26,329 nt of DNA from Candidatus Saccharimonadota bacterium (GTDB lineage Bacteria > Patescibacteriota > Saccharimonadia > Saccharimonadales > Saccharimonadaceae): positions 1 to 26,329 of the forward strand of contig JAQGGY010000017.1 in NCBI GenBank assembly GCA_028289095.1. The letters run 5' to 3'. The notes beneath the pieces are model-generated. The model did not search any database, was not told the DNA's origin, and saw nothing but the letters and a program-made list of their open reading frames with translations. Positions within the stretch are counted from its first letter, which is position 1. Every line of letters begins with the position of its first letter. Positions 6,752 through 14,470 of this stretch are shown here, one piece after another. Made by a program: the position numbers and the translations under genes.

Positions 6752-8265
6752 TGAACGACATCCTCGCCGAAATGCTTCTGAAGGCGCATAGTAATACTTC
6801 CCTCGTGTCTGCCTAGCTTATTACTCAGCTCTTTTAGCGTGACTCCGTTTTGAAAATCTTGTTTCAGTACTTCATCATCAGCATGTTGCCATGGGCGATA
6901 GGCATTAGGGTACGTCTCGCGCATCTTGGCTATTTTATCCGTCCAGCCGGATGCTGCCTTTTCCTTTTTTGGTGGCGCAGTCTTGCGAGTTTCAGCCTGC
7001 TGACTTAAATGTGCAAATTTTTTGCTATCATTCGCCGCTCGCCCGCGTAGCGTACCATCAATTGTTTGCGCATCTTCACTCACCTGAAGCGCCATTCTGT
7101 TAATGCCGTGTAAATACAAGTTGTTCAAGTTTTTTACTCGGCTGAGTGCGACATAGCCCATGCCTTCTACGAAGGCTTTGCGCAAATCTATTCGCGCCGC
7201 ATCTAGCGTCATACCCTGTGATTTGTGAACGGTAATCGCCCACGCAAGTCGTAAAGGAATTTGTGAGATGCTCGCGCGTTTCTTATCCCCATCGCGTAGC
7301 TCCCATGTCTCGGGCTGCATGGTCACGGTGCGACCACTCCGAAACTCAACGATCGGATACTCAGTCGCAGGATCAAAATCCGATATTACACCGATACTGC
7401 CGTTAGCATATCTACGATCTGTTGCATTTTTTACTGCCATCACCAAGGCGCCTTTTTTGAGCCTCAGTGTCGCTGGCGCAAGTACGGAGCGTTGTAAATT
7501 TTCTACGTAGCTCTCACTACCAGTTGTCGTTTGTGTATAAAAAAGTTCGTCACCGCCAAGCTCCGCAAGCTTGATTTCATTCAAGCGATCGACGTCGATA
7601 TTAACGGTATGTAATTCTGTCAACACCACACCTTCTGGCGGTGTTTCATCCACGCGAGCCAGAAGCTGTTCGGCATGATGACGCCTAATCTCGCCTGCTC
7701 GGAGGGCGTTTAAAATATCTAATAGCTCCTGGTCATCTTGTCGATGTTGCTCCTGCAAATAGCAAACGGTGGGATCTAATTCCTTCCACACCTCGCTGTG
7801 AACAACAAATCCACCCGCCCTACTATCACCGCGATTGATTGGCGGTAGCTGAAAAAAGTCGCCACTCATAATAACTTGGATGCCACCGAACGGTACATCT
7901 TTACGTCGCACCAATCGACATGCTTCGTCTACCATATCTAATCGATAATCATGTAGCATCGAAATCTCGTCTATGATTAATACGTCAGTTTTTTCGATAA
8001 TTTCACGCCGTCCCTTTGCAACATGATCTGCAAAACCTTGCGGCAAATAATCAGACACACCAATACCGGCCCAGCTGTGAATAGTTGTACCTCCTAGGTG
8101 CGTCGCCGCCAGGCCAGTCGTTGCCGTCACAGATACATGCTTTCCGTCTGCTTTGGCTAGTTTTATAAATTGATTCAACACAAAAGTCTTGCCGGCGCCC
8201 GCTGGCCCAGTAAGCAAAACGCTTTCTCCCGAAAGCATAATTTCTAACGCTAACCCCTGATTCAT
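6748..8265 (-). CDS. PIF1/RecD-like superfamily 1 DNA helicase with a C-terminal extension
   Basis: This 505-residue protein carries ordered SF1B motifs. Walker A 'GPAGAGKT' is at 20-27, 'TATTGLAATHLGGTTIHSW' at 47-65, and Walker B 'LIIDEISML' at 96-104. 'MSGDFFQLPP' is at 133-142 and 'QEQHRQ' at 171-176. 'LRLAWAITVHKSQGMTLD' is at 338-355, and 'YVALSRVKNLNNLYL' at 371-385. PIF1 helicases move 5'-3' on DNA and resolve G4s, R-loops and stalled forks. A charged linker (about 420-440) leads to a C-terminal module at 460-505 with 'VTLKELSNKLGRHEGSITMRLQKHFG' (read in two parts), which looks like a helix-turn-helix. A TATACT lies 8 nt before the ATG. The next gene overlaps it by 4 bp. Confidence 0.93.
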   Translation of the reverse strand: MNQGLALEIMLSGESVLLTGPAGAGKTFVLNQFIKLAKADGKHVSVTATTGLAATHLGGTTIHSWAGIGVSDYLPQGFADHVAKGRREIIEKTDVLIIDEISMLHDYRLDMVDEACRLVRRKDVPFGGIQVIMSGDFFQLPPINRGDSRAGGFVVHSEVWKELDPTVCYLQEQHRQDDQELLDILNALRAGEIRRHHAEQLLARVDETPPEGVVLTELHTVNIDVDRLNEIKLAELGGDELFYTQTTTGSESYVENLQRSVLAPATLRLKKGALVMAVKNATDRRYANGSIGVISDFDPATEYPIVEFRSGRTVTMQPETWELRDGDKKRASISQIPLRLAWAITVHKSQGMTLDAARIDLRKAFVEGMGYVALSRVKNLNNLYLHGINRMALQVSEDAQTIDGTLRGRAANDSKKFAHLSQQAETRKTAPPKKEKAASGWTDKIAKMRETYPNAYRPWQHADDEVLKQDFQNGVTLKELSNKLGRHEGSITMRLQKHFGEDVVQ

Positions 8266-8273
8266 TACTAACT

Positions 8274-8279
8274 AGTATA
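8274..8279 (-). promoter_or_regulatory. -10 box of the PIF1-like helicase gene
   Basis: TATACT on the minus strand, 8 nt before the ATG at 8265, with no Shine-Dalgarno between. No convincing -35 was found. Confidence 0.4.
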
Positions 8280-8452
8280 CCACTTTTCACAACCGGATGT
8301 TCGGGCGTGGAAGAAAAACACATTTAACAGTCGAGTAATCACATCGACTCGCGTCATCTTTACTATGTAATCATTCATACTACATGCAAGCAACCATAGT
8401 CATAGTTTTTTATGACCCTTATTCTTGTTTTTAATGTACGAACCGAGTACGC

Positions 8453-8458
8453 TATAGT
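8453..8458 (+). promoter_or_regulatory. -10 box of the plus-strand orphan gene at 8465
   Basis: TATAGT lies 6 nt before the ATG, with a weak -35 TTTAAT (8430-8435) at 17 nt. No ribosome-binding site fits, so the mRNA is probably leaderless. Confidence 0.5.
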
Positions 8459-8464
8459 TATATT

Positions 8465-9229
8465 ATGACCGAAGGGAAAACTTCACCATTATCACTCTTT
8501 AATCAGCTGACAGCTTTTTCATACTGGCATGATCCAGAATTTAAATCAGGTGATACCGACACCATGGACTGCATCCGCTCCTCAAAACTCGGAACCGCAA
8601 TATTACGATGTGACGAAACAGCAGAAACGCAACAGTTATACGACACGAAGAAAATAGCATTTTACGCCGAACGTCCACATACTGAGGAGGATTTTCGACA
8701 ATCAGAAAACCCGACCGTTTTTAAAATACATCAAGAACTTATCACCCAACTTCCGGACGGCATACCATGTGCCCTGCGAGAGCAAATCGCTGAAGGTTTA
8801 GAAGACTATGACACATCACTCGATAAAGGCGATTTCAATACAGTCCATTACGTCCACTACGCCGTCGAACGTGATGAAGACGGCGAAATAATTATTGATA
8901 GGAACATTGGCTACACCCTACGCGATTACGAAACTGTTTTATACGATACCAGTGAGATTATAGGCCAACCAGAGCCTGTTTTGGTGCCAATTGCACATCG
9001 GCAACAAACCTTGCGCGTTTATGCACCTATAAAAGAAGACTCCGTCGATGATAAAATCCAACAAGTTTCATTCAATGCTATATTCGAAGATATATTTGAT
9101 GGCGGATCGAATGCAGAGTTTTTTCATGAATTCGTCAAACTCCGCCATACAGACGCAACTATGAGCATTCTGGCATTAGTTGCCTGTCTAAAAGAACGGC
9201 GCGCCATCCCCGACCACCTAGTGCTATAG
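8465..9229 (+). CDS. Hypothetical protein, 254 residues, no family recognised
   Basis: This is an acidic soluble protein (many D/E), with no signal peptide, membrane helix or recognised motif. Notable stretches are 'HYVHYAVERDEDGEIIIDRNIGY' (about 125-147, read in parts) and 'LVPIAHRQQTLRVYAPI'. It is divergent from the helicase gene and convergent with 9300-9740. Evidence that it is real: a continuous 765-bp frame, codon use like its neighbours, and a -10 box 6 nt ahead of the ATG. It resembles in size and acidity the other unknown soluble proteins at 11501-15226, but I see no clear alignment. Confidence 0.7.
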   Translation: MTEGKTSPLSLFNQLTAFSYWHDPEFKSGDTDTMDCIRSSKLGTAILRCDETAETQQLYDTKKIAFYAERPHTEEDFRQSENPTVFKIHQELITQLPDGIPCALREQIAEGLEDYDTSLDKGDFNTVHYVHYAVERDEDGEIIIDRNIGYTLRDYETVLYDTSEIIGQPEPVLVPIAHRQQTLRVYAPIKEDSVDDKIQQVSFNAIFEDIFDGGSNAEFFHEFVKLRHTDATMSILALVACLKERRAIPDHLVL

Positions 9230-9247
9230 CATTTTACGATATGAGAA

Positions 9248-9295
9248 GAGCCCGCCCCGAAGGAGCGTTTCCGCCGAGATATCTCTCGCGGGCTC
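9248..9295 (-). ncRNA. Compact foldable element, possible four-way-junction RNA or terminator
   Basis: Minus-strand RNA over these 48 nt partitions exactly into four helices with no spare bases. They are an outer 8-bp stem (GAGCCCGC/GCGGGCTC), GAGA-GATA-TCTC, GGCG-GAAA-CGCT (one G-U), and CC-TTCG-GG. GAAA (GNRA type) and TTCG are stable RNA tetraloops. On the plus strand the GAAA and TTCG loops are lost and the G-U pair becomes an A-C mismatch, so the minus strand is favoured. It lies 4 nt after the stop of the 9300-9740 gene, between convergent genes, so a 3'-end/terminator role is the simplest reading. The tract after it is only weakly U-rich. Confidence 0.4.
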
Positions 9296-9299
9296 AACT

Positions 9300-9740
9300 T
9301 CAGGATGGACTCATGGTGTGCCACGGTACATCAGATGAGCACGTCATCGACATCCGTAGTGGCATCCAAGTGGACTCTTGCAGCTTCTGACTGCAGCAGA
9401 TTGCTCCATTATCAGCTAAATACAGGGGCGATTCGCACTCGCTACATTGACCATACTTTTCAGTATAGTGTCGATTGAGTCGCGATAGAACAATTACCCA
9501 CAGGCTTTCACATTCGCGCGATTGCATCGCATAGTACTGCATGTTTTCGCGCCGTTTTTTCGACTTCAAGCCCTTGAGGATCTCTTCTGCATCCCATTTT
9601 CTTTCAGCAAGAGCTTTCAGTCTGTTTAGGAGTCGCGGGTCCTGATGTATAGCTAACCGGCCCGCAACACTCGTTTTCTCACAGACCGTATAAATTGACT
9701 CGATCAGACTATCTTCATAGATAGGGTCCACAATTAACAC
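9300..9740 (-). CDS. Hypothetical protein with a possible C-terminal zinc-ribbon-like motif
   Basis: This 146-residue protein starts with GTG at 9740; there is no upstream in-frame ATG. A GGAG Shine-Dalgarno lies 7 nt before it. The N-terminal 95 residues are mostly charged helix (AERKWDAEEILKGLKSKKRRE). The C-terminal part has Cys99, Cys102, Cys115 and Cys116 in a CxxC-x12-CC arrangement that could bind zinc. No family is recognised. It ends in TGA, 4 nt before the foldable element at 9248-9295. Its use of a Shine-Dalgarno and GTG differs from the leaderless pattern of many neighbours. Confidence 0.65.
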   Translation of the reverse strand: MLIVDPIYEDSLIESIYTVCEKTSVAGRLAIHQDPRLLNRLKALAERKWDAEEILKGLKSKKRRENMQYYAMQSRECESLWVIVLSRLNRHYTEKYGQCSECESPLYLADNGAICCSQKLQESTWMPLRMSMTCSSDVPWHTMSPS

Positions 9741-9833
9741 ATCCTAACTCCGGTGTAAGCTATTCACTTACAGTCATCCGCTGTTATATCTATAGTTAAA
9801 ACCAAACTCTAGGATCACGCAAGCATAGCCAAT

Positions 9834-9864
9834 AAAAAACACCGCAGTTATTGCGGTGTTTTTT
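9834..9864. terminator. Bidirectional rho-independent terminator after the DUF4868 gene
   Basis: A 13-bp stem, AAAAAACACCGCA (9834-9846) with TGCGGTGTTTTTT (9852-9864), has a 5-nt loop. It lies 10 nt past the stop of the minus-strand DUF4868 gene. Confidence 0.9.
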
Positions 9865-9873
9865 ATAAAACTA

Positions 9874-10857
9874 CTATCCTCGTGGCGGTTCGCCGTCTGG
9901 TTCGCCAAGTAATTTTTTACTTTTAATTTCGAAACGTTTGCCGGTAATTTCACTAGTAATGTAATCTTCATTAATCAGATTCACAAACGTATCAAGGTCG
10001 TTACCATCCATAATGATAATCGCGCCGGCATCATCCGACATTAGTTCTAGTTGCATTGATTCAGCGTATTCAAGTGCCTGCTCCTGGGTCACTTCACCGA
10101 TTTCCATTTTCTGCAATTTATTAACGATTTTCTTGCGTTCGCGGACCAAACTTTGCAAATCTAAGCCATCAGGAAAGCTTAATTTAAAGTGTTTCAGGAT
10201 TTCTTCTACTTTTTGATCAGCAAGTAGTTGCTTCTTGTAGTCATAATTAAATAGCTTTTCAAACTTACCCTGATTAAAGACAAAGATATCTTTATCGACA
10301 ATAAGAACTTGGTTATCTGTTGGCATTTTTAGACCGACATCAGCCTGGAATGCACCAAATTTCCCATCACGGAATTCCCATGATGTCGCGCCGTTCAATA
10401 CTTGCCCCTGACTGATGGCTTTAACAGAGTAAAATGCCTTCTTTGGGTCGTCTTTGTGCGTAAAACGAGCAACAATACCCTTTATACGCTTAAATTCGTG
10501 CTCTTCTTGGCTGAATTCGACGATATCGTGACGCTCTTTTTCAATCAAATGAATCAGCGTCTCTGCCCTGCCAACTTTTTCAAGATCCGTTCGTAGCAAT
10601 GTATTTTCTTCTGTTTCCGATAATTCAAAATCGCGAACTGACAAGCCCGTACCCGCGCCAAGATTCACAAAATTAATCATGTCGTATAGGAATAGCGGTT
10701 TAATCTGCGCATTCAAATCACTCATAAAATTTGTACTATAAGGAGTGTAGTTTTTATTGAATAAAAAGAATTCAACATCTAACTCTTTTTTAATGCCGTC
10801 GGTATTATTTGCCCACAAAAAAATATCTGTAGTCTCGCGTGGTGTTTCAGATTCCAT
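9874..10857 (-). CDS. DUF4868 (Kiwa KwaB-like) domain protein
   Basis: This 327-residue soluble protein matches my recollection of the DUF4868/KwaB pattern. There is a conserved block 'LRTDLEKVGRAETLIHLIE' (about 88-106), then 'IKGIVARFTHKD' and 'AFYSVKAISQGQVL'. 'LIVDKDIFVFNQGKFEKLFNYD' (about 184-205, quoted here as one motif region) follows. The C-terminus is typical: 'FVNLINEDYITSEITG' with 'RFEIKSKKLL'. KwaB is the cytosolic partner of the membrane protein KwaA in the Kiwa anti-phage system. Here no KwaA-like gene is adjacent, so this is a solitary family member whose role in defence is uncertain. It is monocistronic and followed by a strong terminator. The exact family should be confirmed by profile search. 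Confidence 0.75.
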   Translation of the reverse strand: MESETPRETTDIFLWANNTDGIKKELDVEFFLFNKNYTPYSTNFMSDLNAQIKPLFLYDMINFVNLGAGTGLSVRDFELSETEENTLLRTDLEKVGRAETLIHLIEKERHDIVEFSQEEHEFKRIKGIVARFTHKDDPKKAFYSVKAISQGQVLNGATSWEFRDGKFGAFQADVGLKMPTDNQVLIVDKDIFVFNQGKFEKLFNYDYKKQLLADQKVEEILKHFKLSFPDGLDLQSLVRERKKIVNKLQKMEIGEVTQEQALEYAESMQLELMSDDAGAIIIMDGNDLDTFVNLINEDYITSEITGKRFEIKSKKLLGEPDGEPPRG

Positions 10858-10918
10858 ATTCTAACTTTCGTTTTGGTTAACAACTTAACCTATTGTAACG
10901 TATTCTGTCTATAATAAC

Positions 10919-11458
10919 CTAACCATTTTGATCATCGCCCAGGGTCTCATTTTTTTTATCGTGAAAGGTCTTAAACACCGCAATACCGCCTAGTAAAACA
11001 TCCTTCTGTTTTTCACTTAATTCATCATAGGACACCAAAACAAGTTGCTCACCATCCCACACGCCCTTCACCATTGCGCCCCGTGTATCAAAAAATAGCG
11101 GTTGATTATTCATCATAACGTGTGCAGCATCGAAATGCTGCTCGTATACAGCAGCTTCATACTGTTCATTATACTCAGCAAGTTCGCTACCCTCTTGGCG
11201 TTCATGCGCATATGTCCGATCTGCCATCGCTTCCTTGATCGCAAATTCCAGGTCATTCCGACGGAATGGACATAATTTTCGATAGTTGTTCGCTATCTCT
11301 TCAGCTATAACTACCTCTAGCGATGGTTGTTTTTGCATAGCGAAAGTCATATCAGGCTCGGCTGATATGGTATCTGTGACGATGTTTCCATCATGTACTA
11401 CCCTTTTTAAAGGGGAAGGCTCAGGTTCTGGGGCTAGTTCACCAACTGGTTTACTCAT
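10919..11458 (-). CDS. Hypothetical acidic protein, 179 residues
   Basis: The N-terminal 30 residues are proline/glutamate-rich and low complexity (GELAPEPEPSPLKR). The rest is predicted soluble and helical, with 'RNDLEFAIKEAMADRTYAHE' at about 74-93 and 'VWDGEQLVLVSYDELSEKQK'. No signal, membrane helix or known motif is seen. It has its own promoter (TTGTTT, 16 nt, TATAAT) 11 nt ahead of the ATG. Function unknown. Confidence 0.68.
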   Translation of the reverse strand: MSKPVGELAPEPEPSPLKRVVHDGNIVTDTISAEPDMTFAMQKQPSLEVVIAEEIANNYRKLCPFRRNDLEFAIKEAMADRTYAHERQEGSELAEYNEQYEAAVYEQHFDAAHVMMNNQPLFFDTRGAMVKGVWDGEQLVLVSYDELSEKQKDVLLGGIAVFKTFHDKKNETLGDDQNG

Positions 11459-11469
11459 TGATAAAAATA

Positions 11470-11497
11470 ATTATACTCTTTTTCGTAGATTAAACAA
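11470..11497 (-). promoter_or_regulatory. Promoter of the 179-residue hypothetical gene
   Basis: -35 TTGTTT (11492-11497), a 16-nt spacer and a perfect -10 TATAAT (11470-11475) end 11 nt before the ATG at 11458. The leader would be only a few nucleotides. Confidence 0.6.
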
Positions 11498-11500
11498 GTG

Positions 11501-12064
11501 TCATACTGTGCTATGTCGGTTAACGTCGTCAACCTGAGCATAATAAGAAGTCGTATCAGCTATTAAACGCTCGCAATCCTCGTGGGACATCTGCTCAAAT
11601 TTCAGTTCTGCGTCCAGAATAGCCGCCGCATCATCACGTAGGTGAAAACGCAAAATGTCATCACCCAAATCGCTGACGTGTCGCCGTTCCTGGTCGGTGG
11701 CAAACGTCGCCAAGCGACGCGCTAGTAATACAGCCTCATCGTTCCATTCGAACTGATATTTCGTCACCGCTTTAACGTGACTCTCGGACGTATAATTAAC
11801 AGTGTACGCTTCACGGTATTCCAACCGACGTACCTCTACCGTTCCCTCGACCGCATGAACACCCATGCGAACACCCATACTATGCCGGACGGTTTCCAGA
11901 TCATCACTTTCGCCGCGCACAACCACACCGTAAAGTTTATCGACAGTGTGGTATTTCATCTGCATATCATCGGTTACGCCCACGGCACTACGGGGTCGCT
12001 TTGCACCAATATCAGCAAGCTGCTTTAATTGGTTAAGGGATGGTGGCGTATCTATAGAACTCAT
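11501..12064 (-). CDS. Hypothetical protein, 187 residues, paralog of the 197-residue neighbour
   Basis: No known family is recognised. It aligns by eye with the product of 12077-12670. Both begin with a P-rich start followed by 'NQLKQLAD'/'EQLFKLAS'. Both share 'YGVVVR' (45-50) versus 'FGIIGR', then 'KYQFEWNDE' (102-110) versus 'VYQLGWNDNE', and 'MSHEDCERLI' (159-168) versus 'FTDTDCEEAI'. So the pair arose by duplication. It lies 12 bp after its paralog on the same strand and probably belongs to the metK operon. Length and composition suggest a soluble cytoplasmic protein; no catalytic motif is identified. Confidence 0.75.
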   Translation of the reverse strand: MSSIDTPPSLNQLKQLADIGAKRPRSAVGVTDDMQMKYHTVDKLYGVVVRGESDDLETVRHSMGVRMGVHAVEGTVEVRRLEYREAYTVNYTSESHVKAVTKYQFEWNDEAVLLARRLATFATDQERRHVSDLGDDILRFHLRDDAAAILDAELKFEQMSHEDCERLIADTTSYYAQVDDVNRHSTV

Positions 12065-12076
12065 TAATACATCATC

Positions 12077-12670
12077 CTACGCGACGAATCGCAATTCGTC
12101 TTCACGGCCCGAAGCAAATCTTACGATAGCTTCTTCACAGTCAGTATCAGTAAATGGTGTTGTCGCAACATAATCACGGCGCGCCGAAAGTTCACGCGGT
12201 TGCGCCATGTATTCCTTTAGCGTTTGCGCTGTTCCAACATCAGAATTTCCTAGAAATATTTTTTTCGTCTGTTGGGCTACTAAGGTTTCGTTATCGTTCC
12301 ATCCAAGCTGATACACGATTCGATTTCTGTCCTCTAGATGCTCTGTGCGTTTGACAGAGTGGGATTCTACAATCTGTAATGACCATTCCCTGCTAGGAAT
12401 GAATAACTCCGTCTGATCTTCTTCGCGTATAATCGCACCCAAAGTTTTACGCCCGATAATGCCAAAAAGTGAATGGTGATAGTCTTCGAAACCCGGTGTT
12501 TCATGTGACGATTTTCCCCACATATATGCCCGGGGAACTTTGTGGTGCGGCCGCAATAATTTACCTTCGTTGGCGCTATTCTTGATACATACTGATGCAA
12601 GTTTAAAAAGCTGTTCAGGCGTTGGTGCATTTTCAGCTAGTGGTATCCGATCAAATTCTTTAGACGACAT
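12077..12670 (-). CDS. Hypothetical protein, 197 residues, directly after metK
   Basis: This is a soluble protein of unknown family and paralog of 11501-12064. Shared motifs are 'EQLFKLAS' (19-26), 'FGIIGR' (69-74), 'YQLGWNDNE' (120-128) and 'FTDTDCEEAI' (173-182). The ATG is 2 bp after the metK stop, and its Shine-Dalgarno (GGGAGA) lies inside the end of metK. It is therefore translated from the metK mRNA and should share the SAM-riboswitch control. That context suggests a link to methylation or SAM use, but nothing in the sequence shows an activity. Confidence 0.78.
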   Translation of the reverse strand: MSSKEFDRIPLAENAPTPEQLFKLASVCIKNSANEGKLLRPHHKVPRAYMWGKSSHETPGFEDYHHSLFGIIGRKTLGAIIREEDQTELFIPSREWSLQIVESHSVKRTEHLEDRNRIVYQLGWNDNETLVAQQTKKIFLGNSDVGTAQTLKEYMAQPRELSARRDYVATTPFTDTDCEEAIVRFASGREDELRFVA

Positions 12671-12672
12671 TA

Positions 12673-13656
12673 CTACTTCTCCCAGTCAAAACCTTGACCG
12701 AAGTGTCCATAACGAGCAGTTTGCTCATAGATCGGGCGCCGTAGGTCGAGGCAGTCGATTATCCCGTTTGGTGTTACATCATAGCCTACACCCTTTTCTG
12801 GGGTTCCGTCAACAGTAATTGTGACTTCAAGTGGCTCGATGACACCAATTGCATATGCTAAACGAACCGATACCTCTTTTGCTTGCCTAGATTTCAAATA
12901 GTCGACGGCAATTTTACGAGCCATATACGCCGCGCTCCGATCAACTTTACTGGGGTCTTTACCGCTAAATGCCCCACCGCCAATAGGAATACGCGGGCCG
13001 TAGTTATCAACGGCAAGTTTACGCCCCGTCAGCCCAGCATCGGCATCAAACCCTCCGATATCCCAATCGCCTGCTGGGTTCGCATAGATATCGACACTTC
13101 CCTCATCGACCTGCGCTAGATCATCAGATTTTATCCAAGCTTTAATCTGCATAATCAACTCAGACTGCGGCGCATGCTGAAAACTAGCCACAACATGAAC
13201 TATTTTGTCACCATCCAGCGTAATCTGCGTCTTGCCGTCATAGGGCCAACGAGCAAATAAATTTTGATTCAGTCGGCGAGCCAAGACGACCTCTAGTGGC
13301 AGATACTCTGCGGTTTCGCTGGTGGCATAGCCAATCATAATTCCTTGGTCCCCCGCTCCGCCAGTATCTACCCCGGCCGCGATTTCGGGACTTTGTGCAG
13401 CTATATGTTCGATCAATTCGACGTCGCCCGCTAGACGTTTTACGATTGCCGCCACATCAACGTTTTTCGCCTTCGACGTCACTTCACCAGTGACAAACAC
13501 TTTACCGTGCCCACCAGCTACATCAACGGCAACACGCGCCAAGGGATCTTCGCGCAGATGCGCATCTAAAATAGCGTCGGATATCTGATCTGCAATTTTA
13601 TCTGGGTGCTTGGGCGAAACGCTCTCGGCGGTTCGATAATTAGTTGTTACAGACAT
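12673..13656 (-). CDS. metK: S-adenosylmethionine synthetase (methionine adenosyltransferase)
   Basis: This 327-residue protein makes SAM from methionine and ATP. Signature blocks are 'ESVSPKHPDKIADQISDAIL' (11-30) with the HPDK motif and 'GAGDQGIMIGYA' (100-111), the ATP-binding GAGDQG loop. 'DGKTQITL' is at 140-147, 'DAGLTGRK' at 206-213, and 'GGGAFSGKDPSKVDRSAAY' at 226-244. It is about 55 residues shorter than E. coli MetK (384), with a divergent stretch (GGFDADAGLTGRK, where GGPxGD is usual). The catalytic loops are otherwise intact. The gene follows a SAM-I riboswitch whose hairpin contains its AAAGGAG ribosome-binding site. Two unknown paralogous genes follow closely. Confidence 0.96.
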   Translation of the reverse strand: MSVTTNYRTAESVSPKHPDKIADQISDAILDAHLREDPLARVAVDVAGGHGKVFVTGEVTSKAKNVDVAAIVKRLAGDVELIEHIAAQSPEIAAGVDTGGAGDQGIMIGYATSETAEYLPLEVVLARRLNQNLFARWPYDGKTQITLDGDKIVHVVASFQHAPQSELIMQIKAWIKSDDLAQVDEGSVDIYANPAGDWDIGGFDADAGLTGRKLAVDNYGPRIPIGGGAFSGKDPSKVDRSAAYMARKIAVDYLKSRQAKEVSVRLAYAIGVIEPLEVTITVDGTPEKGVGYDVTPNGIIDCLDLRRPIYEQTARYGHFGQGFDWEK

Positions 13657-13657
13657 G

Positions 13658-13828
13658 AAAAAACTCCTTTCTATCTGCCCTGATCATGGCACTAGGAAAG
13701 GAGTTTTATCTTATAAGAGAAGACTCGTATATCTTTCCTGATACCTATCAGGCGGAATTAGCACCTTACGCTTAATACGCAGGTTGCTGGCGAGTCATCG
13801 GGCCGATCCCTCATCGCTCTCTTGATAT
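13658..13828 (-). promoter_or_regulatory. SAM-I (S-box) riboswitch controlling metK
   Basis: The aptamer spans about 13729-13828. It has the P1 pair ATATC/GATAT and, in order, AAGAGA, 'GAGGGATCGGCCCGATGA' (13795-13812), GCAACC (13782-13787) and 'GGTGCTAATTCC' (13753-13764); all are core SAM-I signatures. The expression platform is a 12-bp hairpin (13660-13671 with 13696-13707) followed by a U run. Its 3' arm contains AAAGGAG, the metK ribosome-binding site. GGAAAG next to P1 (13733-13738) can pair with CTTTCC of the hairpin 5' arm (13695-13700) as an anti-terminator. High SAM should therefore switch metK off, by termination and/or by hiding the binding site. Confidence 0.95.
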
Positions 13829-13840
13829 TTAGTTTTGTTA

Positions 13841-14413
13841 CTATTCCATAATAGCACGCTCGCGGCTATCCGTATCGTACAATCCGACGATTTTATCCAG
13901 CTCTGCCACAAGCACCGATTGATCATAAGCCGTCATTGCCGTTTCGCTTATTGCACCATGCTCGGTCATCAAATCCCGCTGACTCACAAATGCCTGTCGC
14001 TCATTTGCTTTAAACGTCAGGAATGTATAGCGCTCAACAAATGGCGGATGAACCACCCTGTACTTAGCGTTCCCCTCAACAATAATTTGTCGGGCGATGG
14101 CGATATCATACGATTCAACCATGACTCCTGTTTTATAAGTATTGTGTTTGATTTCTAAAACCGTGTCAGTCACAACGGGTATTTGATATGCGTTCGTCGT
14201 TAAGTCATTGTACTCAAACGTTACCCGGTGCGTCGCGCTACCGTCCTCATTTCCTCTATAATCATGCGCGCCCTCTACCACTCCATGAATATGATCCTTC
14301 ATCATGCCGTCTATACGATCGGTCATGGTTTCGATTGCTTCGTGCGTTACATTTACGTACACGTTACTTTTGTCGTTTGCAGCCCATTTTTCAGAATCAC
14401 GCCAATCAGTCAT
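13841..14413 (-). CDS. Hypothetical protein, 190 residues
   Basis: From the ATG at 14413 the product begins MTDWRDSEKWAAND. A TTG at 14428 would add 5 residues but overlaps the TATAGT -10 box (14420-14425), which stands 6 nt before the ATG, so 14413 is preferred. It is a soluble, charged protein with 'HGVVEGAHDYRGNEDGSATHR' (about 42-63, in parts) and 'FVERYTFLTFKANERQAFV'. No family is recognised. A TATTAT near its 3' end (13848-13853) could be the -10 box of the metK riboswitch transcript. The aptamer begins only 12 nt after this stop codon. Confidence 0.7.
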   Translation of the reverse strand: MTDWRDSEKWAANDKSNVYVNVTHEAIETMTDRIDGMMKDHIHGVVEGAHDYRGNEDGSATHRVTFEYNDLTTNAYQIPVVTDTVLEIKHNTYKTGVMVESYDIAIARQIIVEGNAKYRVVHPPFVERYTFLTFKANERQAFVSQRDLMTEHGAISETAMTAYDQSVLVAELDKIVGLYDTDSRERAIME

Positions 14414-14419
14414 ATCATG

Positions 14420-14425
14420 ACTATA
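14420..14425 (-). promoter_or_regulatory. -10 box of the 190-residue hypothetical gene
   Basis: TATAGT lies exactly 6 nt before the ATG at 14413, with no Shine-Dalgarno. It fits the leaderless pattern of this window. No good -35 was seen. Confidence 0.45.
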
Positions 14426-14470
14426 CAACCAGATATCGGCTTTTGCATAGGCCCAACTAACAACAATCAG

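Noticed and set aside
9774..9971. 65-residue minus-strand ORF overlapping the end of the DUF4868 gene
   Set aside because: It runs through the terminator at 9834-9864 and out of frame into the DUF4868 gene; no start signal.
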